Assembly: GCA_021807105.1 (NCBI GenBank)
Contig: JAKAPL010000021.1
Span: 1 to 56,199 of the forward strand
Direction: 5' to 3'
DNA: 56,199 nt
Source: Myxococcales bacterium
Lineage (GTDB): Bacteria; Myxococcota; Myxococcia; Myxococcales; JAKAPL01
In this document: one piece after another, positions 1 to 8,052 of the stretch
How the letters are laid out: the number at the start of each line of letters is the position of its first letter
Numbering within the stretch: position 1 is the stretch's first letter
Translations under genes and position numbers: made by a program
The notes under the pieces: model-generated
The model's input: the letters and a program-made list of their open reading frames with translations, nothing else
Told to the model about the DNA's origin: nothing
Databases searched by the model: none

Positions 1-377
1 GTACTGCATCCCAGATCTCCGGGCAAGCGAAAACTCACCCGCCGGGCGGCTACCGCCCATCGACGCCAGCAGACCTATCGGCCTTGGGCATAGCGGCTTA
101 TGCACCCGTTCGGATTGAGCAGAGCGGGGTTATGGCGTAGACAGCAGGCTTGCGGCGGCGGGGCGACTTATGCTACTCACGGCGCGCCGTTCGAGCCGCC
201 GGGTCGTTCTTCCGGAGCTCCGACGGGCTTGATAATCTCACACACTTCCGGATTGGTCCGGGGTTCCCCGTTCGGTGGATCGGGCGCGTCGCGAGGCGCG
301 ACCAGCTCCTCGCCGGGGCCCGGGCGCGAGACGATGGAAGTGGCGGGCAGCACAAAAACGAAAGGCAGCGGGACGAC
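1..377 (+). promoter_or_regulatory. Leader/intergenic region upstream of rpsB
   Basis: No convincing gene is visible here; the open frames look like high-GC chance frames. A short perfect hairpin (GGGCGG, loop CTA, CCGCCC) lies at 44-58. In many bacteria the rpsB mRNA leader is a target for repression by free S2, so a long untranslated leader is plausible. That role is inferred from family knowledge. I could not pick a convincing -35/-10 pair. Confidence 0.35.
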
Positions 378-1304
378 ATGAACGAGATGCAGCAGGCCAT
401 GGCGGCGGCCTCGCCGGCCCAGATCACGATGAAGCAGCTCTTGGAGGCGGGGGTCCACTTCGGTCACCAGACGAAGCGGTGGAACCCGAAGATGAAGCCG
501 TACATCTTCGGGGCGCACAATGGCATCTACATCATCGATCTCCAACAAACGGTCCACCTCGCGCGCTCCGCCTTCCGGTTCGTCGCCGACACCGTCGCCC
601 GCGGCGAGCCGCTCCTGTTCATCGGCACGAAGAAGCAGGCGCAGGACGCGATCGAGGAGGAGGCCAAGCGCTGCGGCCAGTTCTTCGTCACCAACCGTTG
701 GCTCGGCGGAACCCTGACGAACTTCAAGACGATCAAGGCGGGAATCGACCGGCTCAAGACGCTGGAGAAGATGGCCGAGGATGGGACGCTCGATCGCCTG
801 CCGAAGAAGGAGGTCGCTGGCCTCGCGCGCGAGCGGGAGAAGCTCGAGAAGAACCTCGGCGGCATCAAGGAGCTTTCCCGGCTCCCGGGCTGCCTCTTCG
901 TCGTCGACCCGAAGAAGGAGCACCTCGCCATCCACGAGGCGCGGCGCCTTGCGATCCCGATCGTGGCCCTCGTGGACACGAACTGCGATCCCGAGGGGAT
1001 CGACCATGTCATCCCCGGCAACGACGACGCGATCCGGTCGATCCGGCTCTTCGCGGCGAAGGTCGCGGACGCGGCCATCGAGGGCGCGGCGCGCCGCGCG
1101 GCCCGCCTGGCCGACCAGGGCGAGCCGGAGGAGAAGCCCGAGAGCCACGAGCCGCGCTGGCGCGAGCGGGGGCCGGGCGGCCCGCGGGTCGACGTGATCC
1201 GGCGGCCGCCGGTGGCGGCGTCCGGGGCTGCTCCCGACGCCGTGGAGGCTCCCCCCGCCGCGGAGCCGGTGGGTACGGCCCCGGCAGTCGAAGAGAAGGA
1301 GTGA
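378..1304 (+). CDS. rpsB: 30S ribosomal protein S2
   Basis: Small-subunit ribosomal protein S2, which binds late at the head-body junction of the 30S subunit. The S2 core begins around residue 18 with [20 protein letters not shown], followed by the conserved [18 protein letters not shown] and [14 protein letters not shown] segments. The predicted 308 residues exceed the usual ~240-260; the extra ~70 C-terminal residues are Arg/Pro/Ala/Glu-rich and look disordered, as in other deltaproteobacterial S2 proteins. The frame is open further upstream, but the ATG at 378 puts a normal short N-terminus before the core. tsf follows after 7 nt, the classic rpsB-tsf operon. Confidence 0.97.
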   Translation: MNEMQQAMAAASPAQITMKQLLEAGVHFGHQTKRWNPKMKPYIFGAHNGIYIIDLQQTVHLARSAFRFVADTVARGEPLLFIGTKKQAQDAIEEEAKRCGQFFVTNRWLGGTLTNFKTIKAGIDRLKTLEKMAEDGTLDRLPKKEVAGLAREREKLEKNLGGIKELSRLPGCLFVVDPKKEHLAIHEARRLAIPIVALVDTNCDPEGIDHVIPGNDDAIRSIRLFAAKVADAAIEGAARRAARLADQGEPEEKPESHEPRWRERGPGGPRVDVIRRPPVAASGAAPDAVEAPPAAEPVGTAPAVEEKE

Positions 1305-1311
1305 GGACGCG

Positions 1312-1923
1312 ATGGAGATCCGAGCCGAGGCGGTCAAGGAGCTGCGGGAGAAGACGGGCGCGGGGATGATGGACTGCAAGCGGGCCCTCACCGAGTCGGG
1401 CGGGGACTTCGCGCGCGCCCAGGAGTGGCTGCGCCAGAAGGGTCTCTCGACGGCGGCGAAGAAGGCGTCGCGGGCGACGAGCGAGGGGGCGATCGGCTCG
1501 TACGTCCACCTGGGCGGAAAGATCGGGGTTCTCGTCGAGGTGGCCTGTGAGACCGACTTCGTGGCCCGCAACGAGGTCTTCCAGACGTTCGTCAAGGACG
1601 TGGCGATGCACATCGCCGCGTCCTCGCCGCTCTACCTGCGGCGCGAGGACGTCCCCTTGGACGTCGTGGAGAAGGAGCGGGCGATCTACCGCGAGCAGCT
1701 ACGGGAGCAGGGCAAGCCCGAGAAGGTCTGGGACAAGATCGTCGACGGCAAGCTCGTGAAGTTCTACGCCGACGCCTGCCTCGTCGATCAGCCGTTCGTG
1801 AAGGACCCGGAGAAGAGCGTCGGCCAGCTCACCACCGAGCTGATCGCTCGGATCGGCGAGAACGTCCAGATCCGGCGCTTCGTCCGCTACCAGCTCGGCG
1901 AGACGACCACGGCGGGCAAGTAG
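1312..1923 (+). CDS. tsf: Elongation factor Ts (short form)
   Basis: Nucleotide-exchange factor that releases GDP from EF-Tu. The N-terminal UBA-like domain (VKELREKTGAGMMDCKRAL, residues ~7-26) and the TDFVARN signature (residues 81-87) that contacts EF-Tu are intact. At 203 residues it is much shorter than the ~280-residue E. coli protein and resembles the short Thermus-type EF-Ts with a single core subdomain. It is co-transcribed with rpsB. Its stop codon lies only 4 bp from the stop of the convergent GMC oxidoreductase gene, so there is no room for a dedicated terminator. Confidence 0.97.
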   Translation: MEIRAEAVKELREKTGAGMMDCKRALTESGGDFARAQEWLRQKGLSTAAKKASRATSEGAIGSYVHLGGKIGVLVEVACETDFVARNEVFQTFVKDVAMHIAASSPLYLRREDVPLDVVEKERAIYREQLREQGKPEKVWDKIVDGKLVKFYADACLVDQPFVKDPEKSVGQLTTELIARIGENVQIRRFVRYQLGETTTAGK

Positions 1924-1927
1924 GACG

Positions 1928-3427
1928 CTACCCCGCCTTCGCGATCCGCCTCGCCACCCACGTCGCGACGGCCATGATCGTGATCTGCGGGTTCACGCCG
2001 AGCGCCTCGGGGAAAAGGCTCCCGTCCGCGACGTGGAGCCCGGGTAGATCGTGGGTACGGCCATCGGGGCGGACGACCGCTTCGTCGGGGTCGGGGCCCA
2101 TCCGGCAGGTACCCATCGGGTGGCTCGCATAGACGTTGAGGGCGTGCAGGGGGACGCCCGCCGTCAACGGGCGCAGCGCCTCCTCCAGCGTCTTCACCGG
2201 CCGCTCGCCGATGAGGCCGGAGTAAAGCTCCGCGGCCCCGGCGGCCGCGTAGACCTTGCAAACGAAGCGCAGCGCCTGGACGAGCCGCTCGCGGTCCTCG
2301 TCGATCAGGCTGTACTCGATATTCGCGCGGCCGTCGCCGGAGGGACGGACGGTCCCCGACGTCCGATCGGCGATCATCGCGCCGCAGGAGGCCATCCTGT
2401 TCATCTTGGCGAGGTTGCCCGCGAGTGTGGGCCCGGCGAGCGCGTAATAGGTCTCGGGCGTGGACGTGAACGTCTCGATGGTGATCCCCTCGTCCTCCAT
2501 CTCGACGTAGTAGCCTTGCGTGACGCCGCTCCAGAGCCGGATGTCCTGGTCGAAGAAGGCGATGGTGCCCGTGCCCGGATGGACGTGCAGGTTGCGGCCC
2601 ACCTGCCCGCTCCGGTTGCAGAGGCCGCTCTGCCAGAGGAGCATCGGCGTGCCCACGGCGCTTCCGGCGAGCACGGTCTTCTCGGCCCGAACCTCGAAGC
2701 GCCCCACGGACCGATCGTCGGGGGAGAGCAGCGTCCCCTCGACGCCGACGCATCGGCCGTGCTCCTGCAAGACCCGCTCGACCCGGCAGCCGGTGTAGAT
2801 GTCGGCGCCGTCCTCCTCGGCGTCGCGCAAGAGCGTCAGATCGACGCTCGCCTTGCCGCCGGTCGGGCAGCCGAACTGGCAGACGCCGCAGCCCTGGCAG
2901 CCGGGCGCGTTGCGGGAGATGAAGTCGCCCTTGACCCCGAGCGCCTCGACCCCCTTCTTGAAGATCAGGTTGTTCGCCCGCGCGATGTCCGGCGCCGTCG
3001 GGGCGACGAAGAGCCGCTTCTCGATGTCGTCGTAGATCGAGTCCAGCTCGCCGGGCGCGGCCCAGTCGAGGCCGAAGGACTGCCAGCGGCGGCGCACCCG
3101 CTCGGGGGCCCGGAAGCAGATGCCGGAGTTGACGAGCGTCGATCCCCCCACGCCGCGGCCGCCGGGCAGCGGGATGTAGCTCTTGCCCGACATCACCCGC
3201 GTGTTCCCCTCCTGATAGAGGTTGCGGTAGGCAACCGAGGGTTTGGGGACGAACTGCGTGGGGCGCCACCGCCGGCCCTCCTCGAGGAGGATGACCTTGG
3301 CGTTCGCCGCCGCGAGGACGCGCCCGGCGGCGGCGCCACCCGCGCCGGTGCCGACGATGCAGACGTCGGTCACGAGCCGCAGCGGCGAGCCGTCGCGCGG
3401 GGCCTTCTCGTGGCCGGCGATGCTCAC
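1928..3427 (-). CDS. GMC-family FAD oxidoreductase with a ferredoxin-like Cys cluster
   Basis: Predicted FAD-dependent alcohol/sugar oxidoreductase of the glucose-methanol-choline family. The N-terminus carries the dinucleotide-binding motif IVGTGAGGAAAGRVL and an acidic strand end (LLEEG). The C-terminus has the GMC signature SHPMGTCRMG and the FAD-closing segment GLHVADGSLFPEALGVNPQ. A CxxCxxCxxxC cluster (APGCQGCGVCQFGCPTGG) occurs mid-protein; similar clusters are known in long-chain-alcohol/cholesterol-oxidase-like GMC proteins. The GTG start at 3427 overlaps the stop of the preceding Tat-signal gene (GTGA), so the pair is translationally coupled and probably forms one periplasmic or membrane-attached enzyme. 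The substrate cannot be read from sequence. Confidence 0.88.
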   Translation of the reverse strand: MSIAGHEKAPRDGSPLRLVTDVCIVGTGAGGAAAGRVLAAANAKVILLEEGRRWRPTQFVPKPSVAYRNLYQEGNTRVMSGKSYIPLPGGRGVGGSTLVNSGICFRAPERVRRRWQSFGLDWAAPGELDSIYDDIEKRLFVAPTAPDIARANNLIFKKGVEALGVKGDFISRNAPGCQGCGVCQFGCPTGGKASVDLTLLRDAEEDGADIYTGCRVERVLQEHGRCVGVEGTLLSPDDRSVGRFEVRAEKTVLAGSAVGTPMLLWQSGLCNRSGQVGRNLHVHPGTGTIAFFDQDIRLWSGVTQGYYVEMEDEGITIETFTSTPETYYALAGPTLAGNLAKMNRMASCGAMIADRTSGTVRPSGDGRANIEYSLIDEDRERLVQALRFVCKVYAAAGAAELYSGLIGERPVKTLEEALRPLTAGVPLHALNVYASHPMGTCRMGPDPDEAVVRPDGRTHDLPGLHVADGSLFPEALGVNPQITIMAVATWVARRIAKAG

Positions 3428-3996
3428 AGGATCTCCCCGGGCTCGCGCGGCGGCGGCGTGCAGCCGAGGCCCCAGCCCATCCCGGCGAGCACCCTCTCGC
3501 TCTCGAAGTAGCCCCCCGCGCAGGCGAAGAGGATCGCGCGGTGGGCCATTCGCTGGCCGTAGATGCGGCTGTGTTCCCAGGCCGAGAGGACCCGTCGGCG
3601 CGCGGGGAGCGACAGGCGCGAGAAACGGGTGAGGCTGCCGAGCGTGACCGCCGGGCTGTACTCGATCGAGCGGAGGAGCAGCTTGAAGAGGCGGGCCTTC
3701 GGACGCGGGATCTCGGAGATGTAGCGATCGAAGAAGCGGGCGACGCCCGCCTCCTCGGCACTGACGGTGAACTCGCCCGCGGGGAAGAACGTGTCGGCGA
3801 CCGCCTTGGCGGTCAGGTACTCGGCCTCGGTCAGGGCGCGCAGGGACGGGCCCGGGATGCCGGAGCCGAAGCAGGCGCGGTAGAGCAGCCCCCCGGACGC
3901 GGCGGTCGCGGCCGTCCAGATCGCGCCCTTGAAGAGGGTGCGGCGCCCAAAGCGCGTCTCGGGCGGGAAGGTGATCTGGGGCATGGAGACAGGCAT
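3424..3996 (-). CDS. Tat-exported gluconate 2-dehydrogenase subunit 3-like protein
   Basis: Small partner protein usually found beside GMC dehydrogenases. The N-terminus has a twin-arginine signal (RRTLFKGAIWTAATAASGG), predicting folded export. The body holds 'LTEAEYLTAKAVADTFFPAGE' followed by helices, typical of the gluconate-2-dehydrogenase subunit 3 family, which helps export and anchor the flavin subunit. Length (190 aa) fits the family. It precedes and overlaps the GMC gene. Two ATGs (3996 and 3984) are possible and neither has a strong ribosome site; both keep the Tat motif. Family membership is moderately certain; the partnership is inferred from the overlap. Confidence 0.75.
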   Translation of the reverse strand: MPVSMPQITFPPETRFGRRTLFKGAIWTAATAASGGLLYRACFGSGIPGPSLRALTEAEYLTAKAVADTFFPAGEFTVSAEEAGVARFFDRYISEIPRPKARLFKLLLRSIEYSPAVTLGSLTRFSRLSLPARRRVLSAWEHSRIYGQRMAHRAILFACAGGYFESERVLAGMGWGLGCTPPPREPGEIL

Positions 3997-4014
3997 CGAC
4001 CCGGGGACCGCACC

Positions 4015-4587
4015 CTACTCCCGGCGCCCGCGCCGCACAACGTTTTCGCTCACCGAGACCCAGGGGTTTCCGGCCTCTAGGAAGCGGAGCTTCTTCTTCG
4101 CCCACGGGCCGGCGTAATCGACGCCGATCCGCGGCGTCGTCACGACGATCCCCGCGGGCCTGCCCGGCCGCAGATGCAGCGCGCCGCCGCATAGGTCGGC
4201 ACCGTTCAGGCTCCGGTCGATGGAGAGCGCCTTGCAGAGCCGTCCCGGTCCACGGGTGGAGGCGGCGATCCCCTCGACCGGCTCGAGCGCGCGGATCAGC
4301 ACGGCCGCCGCGTGGCCCTCCGGGTTCGTGACCACGTTGAGGCAGTGGTGCATGCCGTAGATCAGGTAGACGTAGGCGTGGCCCGGCGGGCCGAACATCA
4401 CCTCCGTCCGCCCTGTCCGGCCGTGGAAGGCGTGGCAGGCGCGATCCTCCGGTCCGACGTACGCCTCGACCTCGACCACGCGGCCGACGGCCCGGCCGGA
4501 CGGCAGCACGCGGACGAGCTCGGCGCCGATGAGGCCGCGGGCGACCACCTCGGCGGGCTGGGCGTAGAACTCGCGGAGGAAACACAT
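4015..4587 (-). CDS. 3-methyladenine/alkylpurine DNA glycosylase (AAG/MPG family)
   Basis: Base-excision repair enzyme that flips out and hydrolyses alkylated or deaminated purines. Diagnostic AAG-family blocks are present in order: EVEAYVGPEDRACHA (catalytic Glu/intercalating Tyr region), MFGPPGHAYVYLIYGMHHCLN and RGPGRLCKALSIDRSLNGAD. At 190 residues it is a typical complete bacterial family member. It lies 24 nt downstream of the HD-GYP gene and 18 nt upstream of the Tat protein gene on the same strand, so these may share a transcript despite unrelated functions. Confidence 0.93.
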   Translation of the reverse strand: MCFLREFYAQPAEVVARGLIGAELVRVLPSGRAVGRVVEVEAYVGPEDRACHAFHGRTGRTEVMFGPPGHAYVYLIYGMHHCLNVVTNPEGHAAAVLIRALEPVEGIAASTRGPGRLCKALSIDRSLNGADLCGGALHLRPGRPAGIVVTTPRIGVDYAGPWAKKKLRFLEAGNPWVSVSENVVRRGRRE

Positions 4588-4611
4588 GGGACCGTCGAAG
4601 AACGCGCGAGA

Positions 4612-6117
4612 CTATGCGATCTCTTCCAGGACGAGCGCCGGGACGGCGTCGGCGAAGACCCGGAAGAGGTCGGCGTCGAGGTGGCCCGCCTTCGCCTCGA
4701 ACGCGAGGATGTCGAGCGCCTCCTCGCGCGGAACAGCCTTCTTGTACGGACGGTCGCTCGCGGTGAGCGCGTCGTACATGTCCGCGATGGTCATCATCCG
4801 GGTCTCCAGGCCGATGGCCGGCGAGAGCAGGCGGCGCGGATAGCCGCTGCCGTCCAGCTTCTCGTGGTGGCCGTGCGCGATGTCCGGCACGCGACGCAGC
4901 GCCCGCGTCCAGGGGATCTGGGAGAGGAAGCGGAACGTGTGGGTGACGTGCGATTCGATCTCGCGCCGCTCCTCGTCGGACAGGCTGCCGCGCGGGATCG
5001 AGAGGCGGGCGGCCTCGTCGCTCGTGAGGTAGGGCGCCTCGCCGGCCCCGTCCGGATAGCGAAGCGCGGCGATCTGCGCGAGCCTTTCGAAGCCATCCCC
5101 GGCGAGCACGTTCGGGCGGTCGCAGCCCTGGACGAACGCGAGGAGCTCGTCGATGCGCGCGAGATCGGCGCAGAGGCGCGCTTCTTCTTCGCGCCGGCGG
5201 GCCGCGAGATCGGCCCCCCCAGCCTCCTGGAGCGCGAGGAGGCGGCGGGCGGAGGCGAGCTCGGCGGTGCGACGGATCAGCGCGAAGCGTTGTTCGAGGA
5301 CGGCGCGCTCGTGCGGATAGAGTTTGTTCGCCTTGACGAGCACGTGCTCGCGCACGCCCACCTTTCCGAAGTCGTGCAGCAGCGCCGCGTAGCGCAGCTC
5401 CTGGAGCTCGTCGGCGGTGAAGACCCGGCCAGCCCAGGGACCGCTCTCGACGCGCTCGAGCCGGCCCGCGAGCCCGACGGTCAGCTTCGCGACCCGCTCG
5501 CTGTGGCCGGCGGTCGTCGGGTCGCGCGATTCGATCGCCACGACCGATGCCCGGACGAACCCCTCGAAGAGCCGCTGGATCTCCTGGTGGAGCAGGGCGT
5601 TGTCGATGGCGGCCGCCGCCTGGCCGCCGAGCCCTTCGAGCAACCCCTGGTCCTCGCCGTTGAACGGCCGGCCGTCGCGGCGGTTGAGCGCTTGCAACAC
5701 GCCGACGACCTCGCCCCCGTCGGCCGAGCCGGCCCGCTTCATCGGCACGGTGAGGAGGCTCTTCGTCCGGTAGCCGGTGGCCTGATCGATCGCCCGGTGG
5801 AACCGCGGATCCGCGTAGGCGTCCGGAAGGTTCAGCGCCTGGCCCGTCGACGCGACGTGGCCGACGACGCCCGTCCCGAGCGGCGCGCGGATCTCCTGCG
5901 CCGTGCCGGGGAGCCCCTGCGCGACCCGGGTCCAGAGCTCGCCGCGGTCGCGATCGAGGACGAAGATCGAGCAGCGGTCCGCCTCGGCGACCCGCGCGGC
6001 GGCCTCGACGATCATCCCCAGCAGGCGATCGAGATCGCGCTCGACCGCGAGCGCCCGGGCGATCTCCAGGATCGACGAGAGCTTCTCGCAGCGCCGCGCG
6101 AGTCCGGCCGGGTCCAC
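4612..6117 (-). CDS. GAF and HD-GYP domain protein (putative c-di-GMP phosphodiesterase)
   Basis: Likely hydrolyses cyclic di-GMP in response to a GAF-sensed signal. The N-terminal GAF domain (about residues 20-175) includes EADRCSIFVLDRDRGELW. The HD-GYP domain follows: GHSERVAKLT, the HD pair at residues 248-249 (LLHDFGKVG), then a ~100-residue helical insertion, and HGHHEKLDGSGYP at ~415-427 giving the GYP element, so the catalytic motif set is present. The GTG at 6117 is chosen because AAGGA sits 9 nt upstream and earlier codons would run into the divergent gene. It is divergent from the zinc-ribbon gene, whose ATG is 54 nt away, so the two promoters share that gap. Confidence 0.9.
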   Translation of the reverse strand: MDPAGLARRCEKLSSILEIARALAVERDLDRLLGMIVEAAARVAEADRCSIFVLDRDRGELWTRVAQGLPGTAQEIRAPLGTGVVGHVASTGQALNLPDAYADPRFHRAIDQATGYRTKSLLTVPMKRAGSADGGEVVGVLQALNRRDGRPFNGEDQGLLEGLGGQAAAAIDNALLHQEIQRLFEGFVRASVVAIESRDPTTAGHSERVAKLTVGLAGRLERVESGPWAGRVFTADELQELRYAALLHDFGKVGVREHVLVKANKLYPHERAVLEQRFALIRRTAELASARRLLALQEAGGADLAARRREEEARLCADLARIDELLAFVQGCDRPNVLAGDGFERLAQIAALRYPDGAGEAPYLTSDEAARLSIPRGSLSDEERREIESHVTHTFRFLSQIPWTRALRRVPDIAHGHHEKLDGSGYPRRLLSPAIGLETRMMTIADMYDALTASDRPYKKAVPREEALDILAFEAKAGHLDADLFRVFADAVPALVLEEIA

Positions 6118-6171
6118 GACAACGTCCTTATCACACCTCGGGCCGCCGCCCTCCGCGGCCGGCGCGGTATC

Positions 6172-7050
6172 ATGGCCAGGGTGATCGTCGAGTGTCCCAC
6201 CTGCCGCTCGCGCTACGACATCCCGGACCGGCGGCCGGGGACGCAGGTGCGCTGTCGCTGCCGCGCGCTCTTCTCCGTGCCGGCGCCCGCCGAGACGGCC
6301 GGCGCCCTCGCCTGCCCGATCTGCGGAGCTCCCGCGCGCTTGGACGAGACCTCCTGCCGTTACTGCCGGTCGGCGCTCGCCACGGCAGCCTGTCCGCGCT
6401 GCCTCGGCCGCGTCTTCGAGGGCCATCGCTTCTGCCCGCACTGCGGGGCGCGGCTCGGGGCCGAGGGAGCCGTGCCGCCCGGGGCCAAGCCACGCCTCTG
6501 CCCCCGCTGCGCTCCGGCCCTCCGTCCCCTCACCGCCCACGTCGTGGCGGGCACGCTCCTCGACGAGTGCCACGCCTGCGGCGGCGTCTTCGTCGATGCC
6601 CACGCGTTCCAGCGGCTCGTCGAGGAGCGCGACCGGCAGGCCGTCGCGCTCGAGAGGGGAGTTTCCTCTCCGGGCGCTGGCCGCCCCGCCCCGGGCGCGG
6701 CGGCTCCGGTCCGCTACCTCCCGTGTCCTGACTGCGGCGTCCTGATGAACCGCAAGAACTTTGGCGAGCGCTCCGGGGTGGTCATCGAGTATTGCAAGCC
6801 CCACGGCTTCTGGTTCGATCAGGACCAGCTCGGGCAGGCACTCCGGTTCGTTATGGCCGGCGGCCTAGAGGAGTCGAGGCGTCGCCAGCTCGAGGAGCTG
6901 GATCGGGCGCTCGCGCACAAGCGGGACGAGCTGGCCGACCCGGCGGCCGGCGCCGGGACCGGCCTGCTCGGCCGCGGCGTCTTCCAGCCGGCGGGCGGCC
7001 TCCTCGTCGACGCGGCGGCGGCGCTCCTCTCGCACCTGTTTCGCCATTAG
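6172..7050 (+). CDS. Multi-zinc-ribbon protein (zf-TFIIB-like)
   Basis: A 292-residue cytoplasmic protein built from zinc ribbons. In order it has an MJ0042-like finger (CPTCRSRYDIPDRR...CRC), CPICG...CRYC, CPRC...CPHCG, then two zf-TFIIB-like modules (LCPRCAPALRPL...DECHACGGVFVD and YLPCPDCGVLMNRKNFG...KPHGFWFDQDQL) and an Arg/Glu-rich coiled segment (~residues 225-255). Such proteins are common in myxobacteria, but their function is unknown; protein or nucleic-acid contact is a guess. The ATG at 6172 precedes the first CxxC by seven residues. The serine acetyltransferase gene follows after 33 nt. Confidence 0.82.
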   Translation: MARVIVECPTCRSRYDIPDRRPGTQVRCRCRALFSVPAPAETAGALACPICGAPARLDETSCRYCRSALATAACPRCLGRVFEGHRFCPHCGARLGAEGAVPPGAKPRLCPRCAPALRPLTAHVVAGTLLDECHACGGVFVDAHAFQRLVEERDRQAVALERGVSSPGAGRPAPGAAAPVRYLPCPDCGVLMNRKNFGERSGVVIEYCKPHGFWFDQDQLGQALRFVMAGGLEESRRRQLEELDRALAHKRDELADPAAGAGTGLLGRGVFQPAGGLLVDAAAALLSHLFRH

Positions 7051-7083
7051 CCTTGTTCGCCCCCGTGCGTTAGAAGAGGCCCC

Positions 7084-7836
7084 ATGCACCCGGGGACCCT
7101 CCTGCGGCGCTTGCGCCTGGACGTTGACGCGGCCATGCGGCAGGATCCCGCCGCCCGCAGCGTCGCCGAAGTGATCCTCTGCTACCCCGGGCTGCACGCC
7201 CTCTGGGTGCACCGGCTTTCGAACCTCCTCTGGAACCGCGGCCTCGTGGTCCTGCCTCGCTTCCTCTCGCACCTCGCTCGCTTTGCAACGGGAATCGAGA
7301 TCCACCCGGGGGCGGCGATCGGGGAGGGGGTGTTCATCGATCACGGGATGGCGGTGGTGATCGGCGAGACGGCACAGGTGGGCGACGGCTGCGTGCTCTA
7401 CAAGGGCGTCGTCTTGGGCGGCGTCAGCCAGGCTCGGGTACGCCGGCACCCCCGACTCGGCCGCGACGTCGTGGTGGGCTCGAACGCTTGTGTTCTCGGG
7501 GCGATCGACGTGGGCGAGGGCGCGCGCATCGGCTCGGGCTCGGTCGTAATCCGCGACGTGCCCGCGGGCGCCACGGTCGTCGGCGTCCCGGGCCGCGTGG
7601 TCGCGGGCCATCGCGACGCGATGGACCAGCACGCCGACCTTCCCGACCCGGTCGCGGAGGCCATCGAGCGGCTCGACCGGCGGCTCGACCGCGTCGAGGC
7701 CGCCTCCGGCATCCGCCGCGAGCCCGAGAGCGCGGACGGCAGCCGCTTCGACGGCGTGGTCGAGGGGCGGCGCGACGGCGATGGCGCGCCGGTCGCCATC
7801 GCGGCGGCCCGTCGCCCGCGGCGAAAGAAGGCGTGA
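7084..7836 (+). CDS. cysE: Serine O-acetyltransferase (CysE/EpsC-type)
   Basis: Transfers acetyl from acetyl-CoA to L-serine, the first step of cysteine synthesis. The left-handed beta-helix hexapeptide repeats are clear (IEIHPGAAIGEGVFIDHGMAVVIGETAQVGDGC, quoted in parts: IEIHPGAAIGEG and IDHGMAVVIGETAQVGDG), with the catalytic His in IDHG and the closing VVGVPGRVV. The usual GGTGK loop is replaced by GGVSQARVRRHPRLGRD. The N-terminal helical domain is short, as in EpsC-type enzymes. The C-terminal ~65 residues are charged and unlike standard CysE. AGAAGAGG precedes the ATG. No cysK is visible in the window. Confidence 0.88.
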   Translation: MHPGTLLRRLRLDVDAAMRQDPAARSVAEVILCYPGLHALWVHRLSNLLWNRGLVVLPRFLSHLARFATGIEIHPGAAIGEGVFIDHGMAVVIGETAQVGDGCVLYKGVVLGGVSQARVRRHPRLGRDVVVGSNACVLGAIDVGEGARIGSGSVVIRDVPAGATVVGVPGRVVAGHRDAMDQHADLPDPVAEAIERLDRRLDRVEAASGIRREPESADGSRFDGVVEGRRDGDGAPVAIAAARRPRRKKA

Positions 7837-8052
7837 GACCCGGGGAGCCCAGCCAGATGGCCGCGTGGGTGGCATGACGCCCCTCTTGCCGCGGGAGGCT
7901 GGGCTCATCGAGCGCGGCTCCTCGCTCCAGTCGGACCGGTCGACCGAGGCGCTCGGCCACGCCCTGCTGCCCTCGCGTTACGCCTTGCCCCTTCGCTCCC
8001 TCGGGACCCGGCATGTCGCCGTCGCCCGCGCCTGACCGCAGACGAGGTTCCC

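Noticed and set aside
177..1613. 478-codon minus-strand open frame across rpsB-tsf
   Set aside because: Antisense to two well-conserved genes; its composition (Arg/Leu/Asp-rich shadow) is typical of chance frames at high GC.
3428..4585. N-terminal extension of the GMC oxidoreductase frame
   Set aside because: It overlaps the Tat-subunit and MPG genes in another frame; the GTG at 3427 immediately precedes the FAD-binding motif.
4312..6171. Long upstream extension of the zinc-ribbon gene frame
   Set aside because: It is antisense to MPG and the HD-GYP gene; the real start is the ATG at 6172 just before the first zinc finger.
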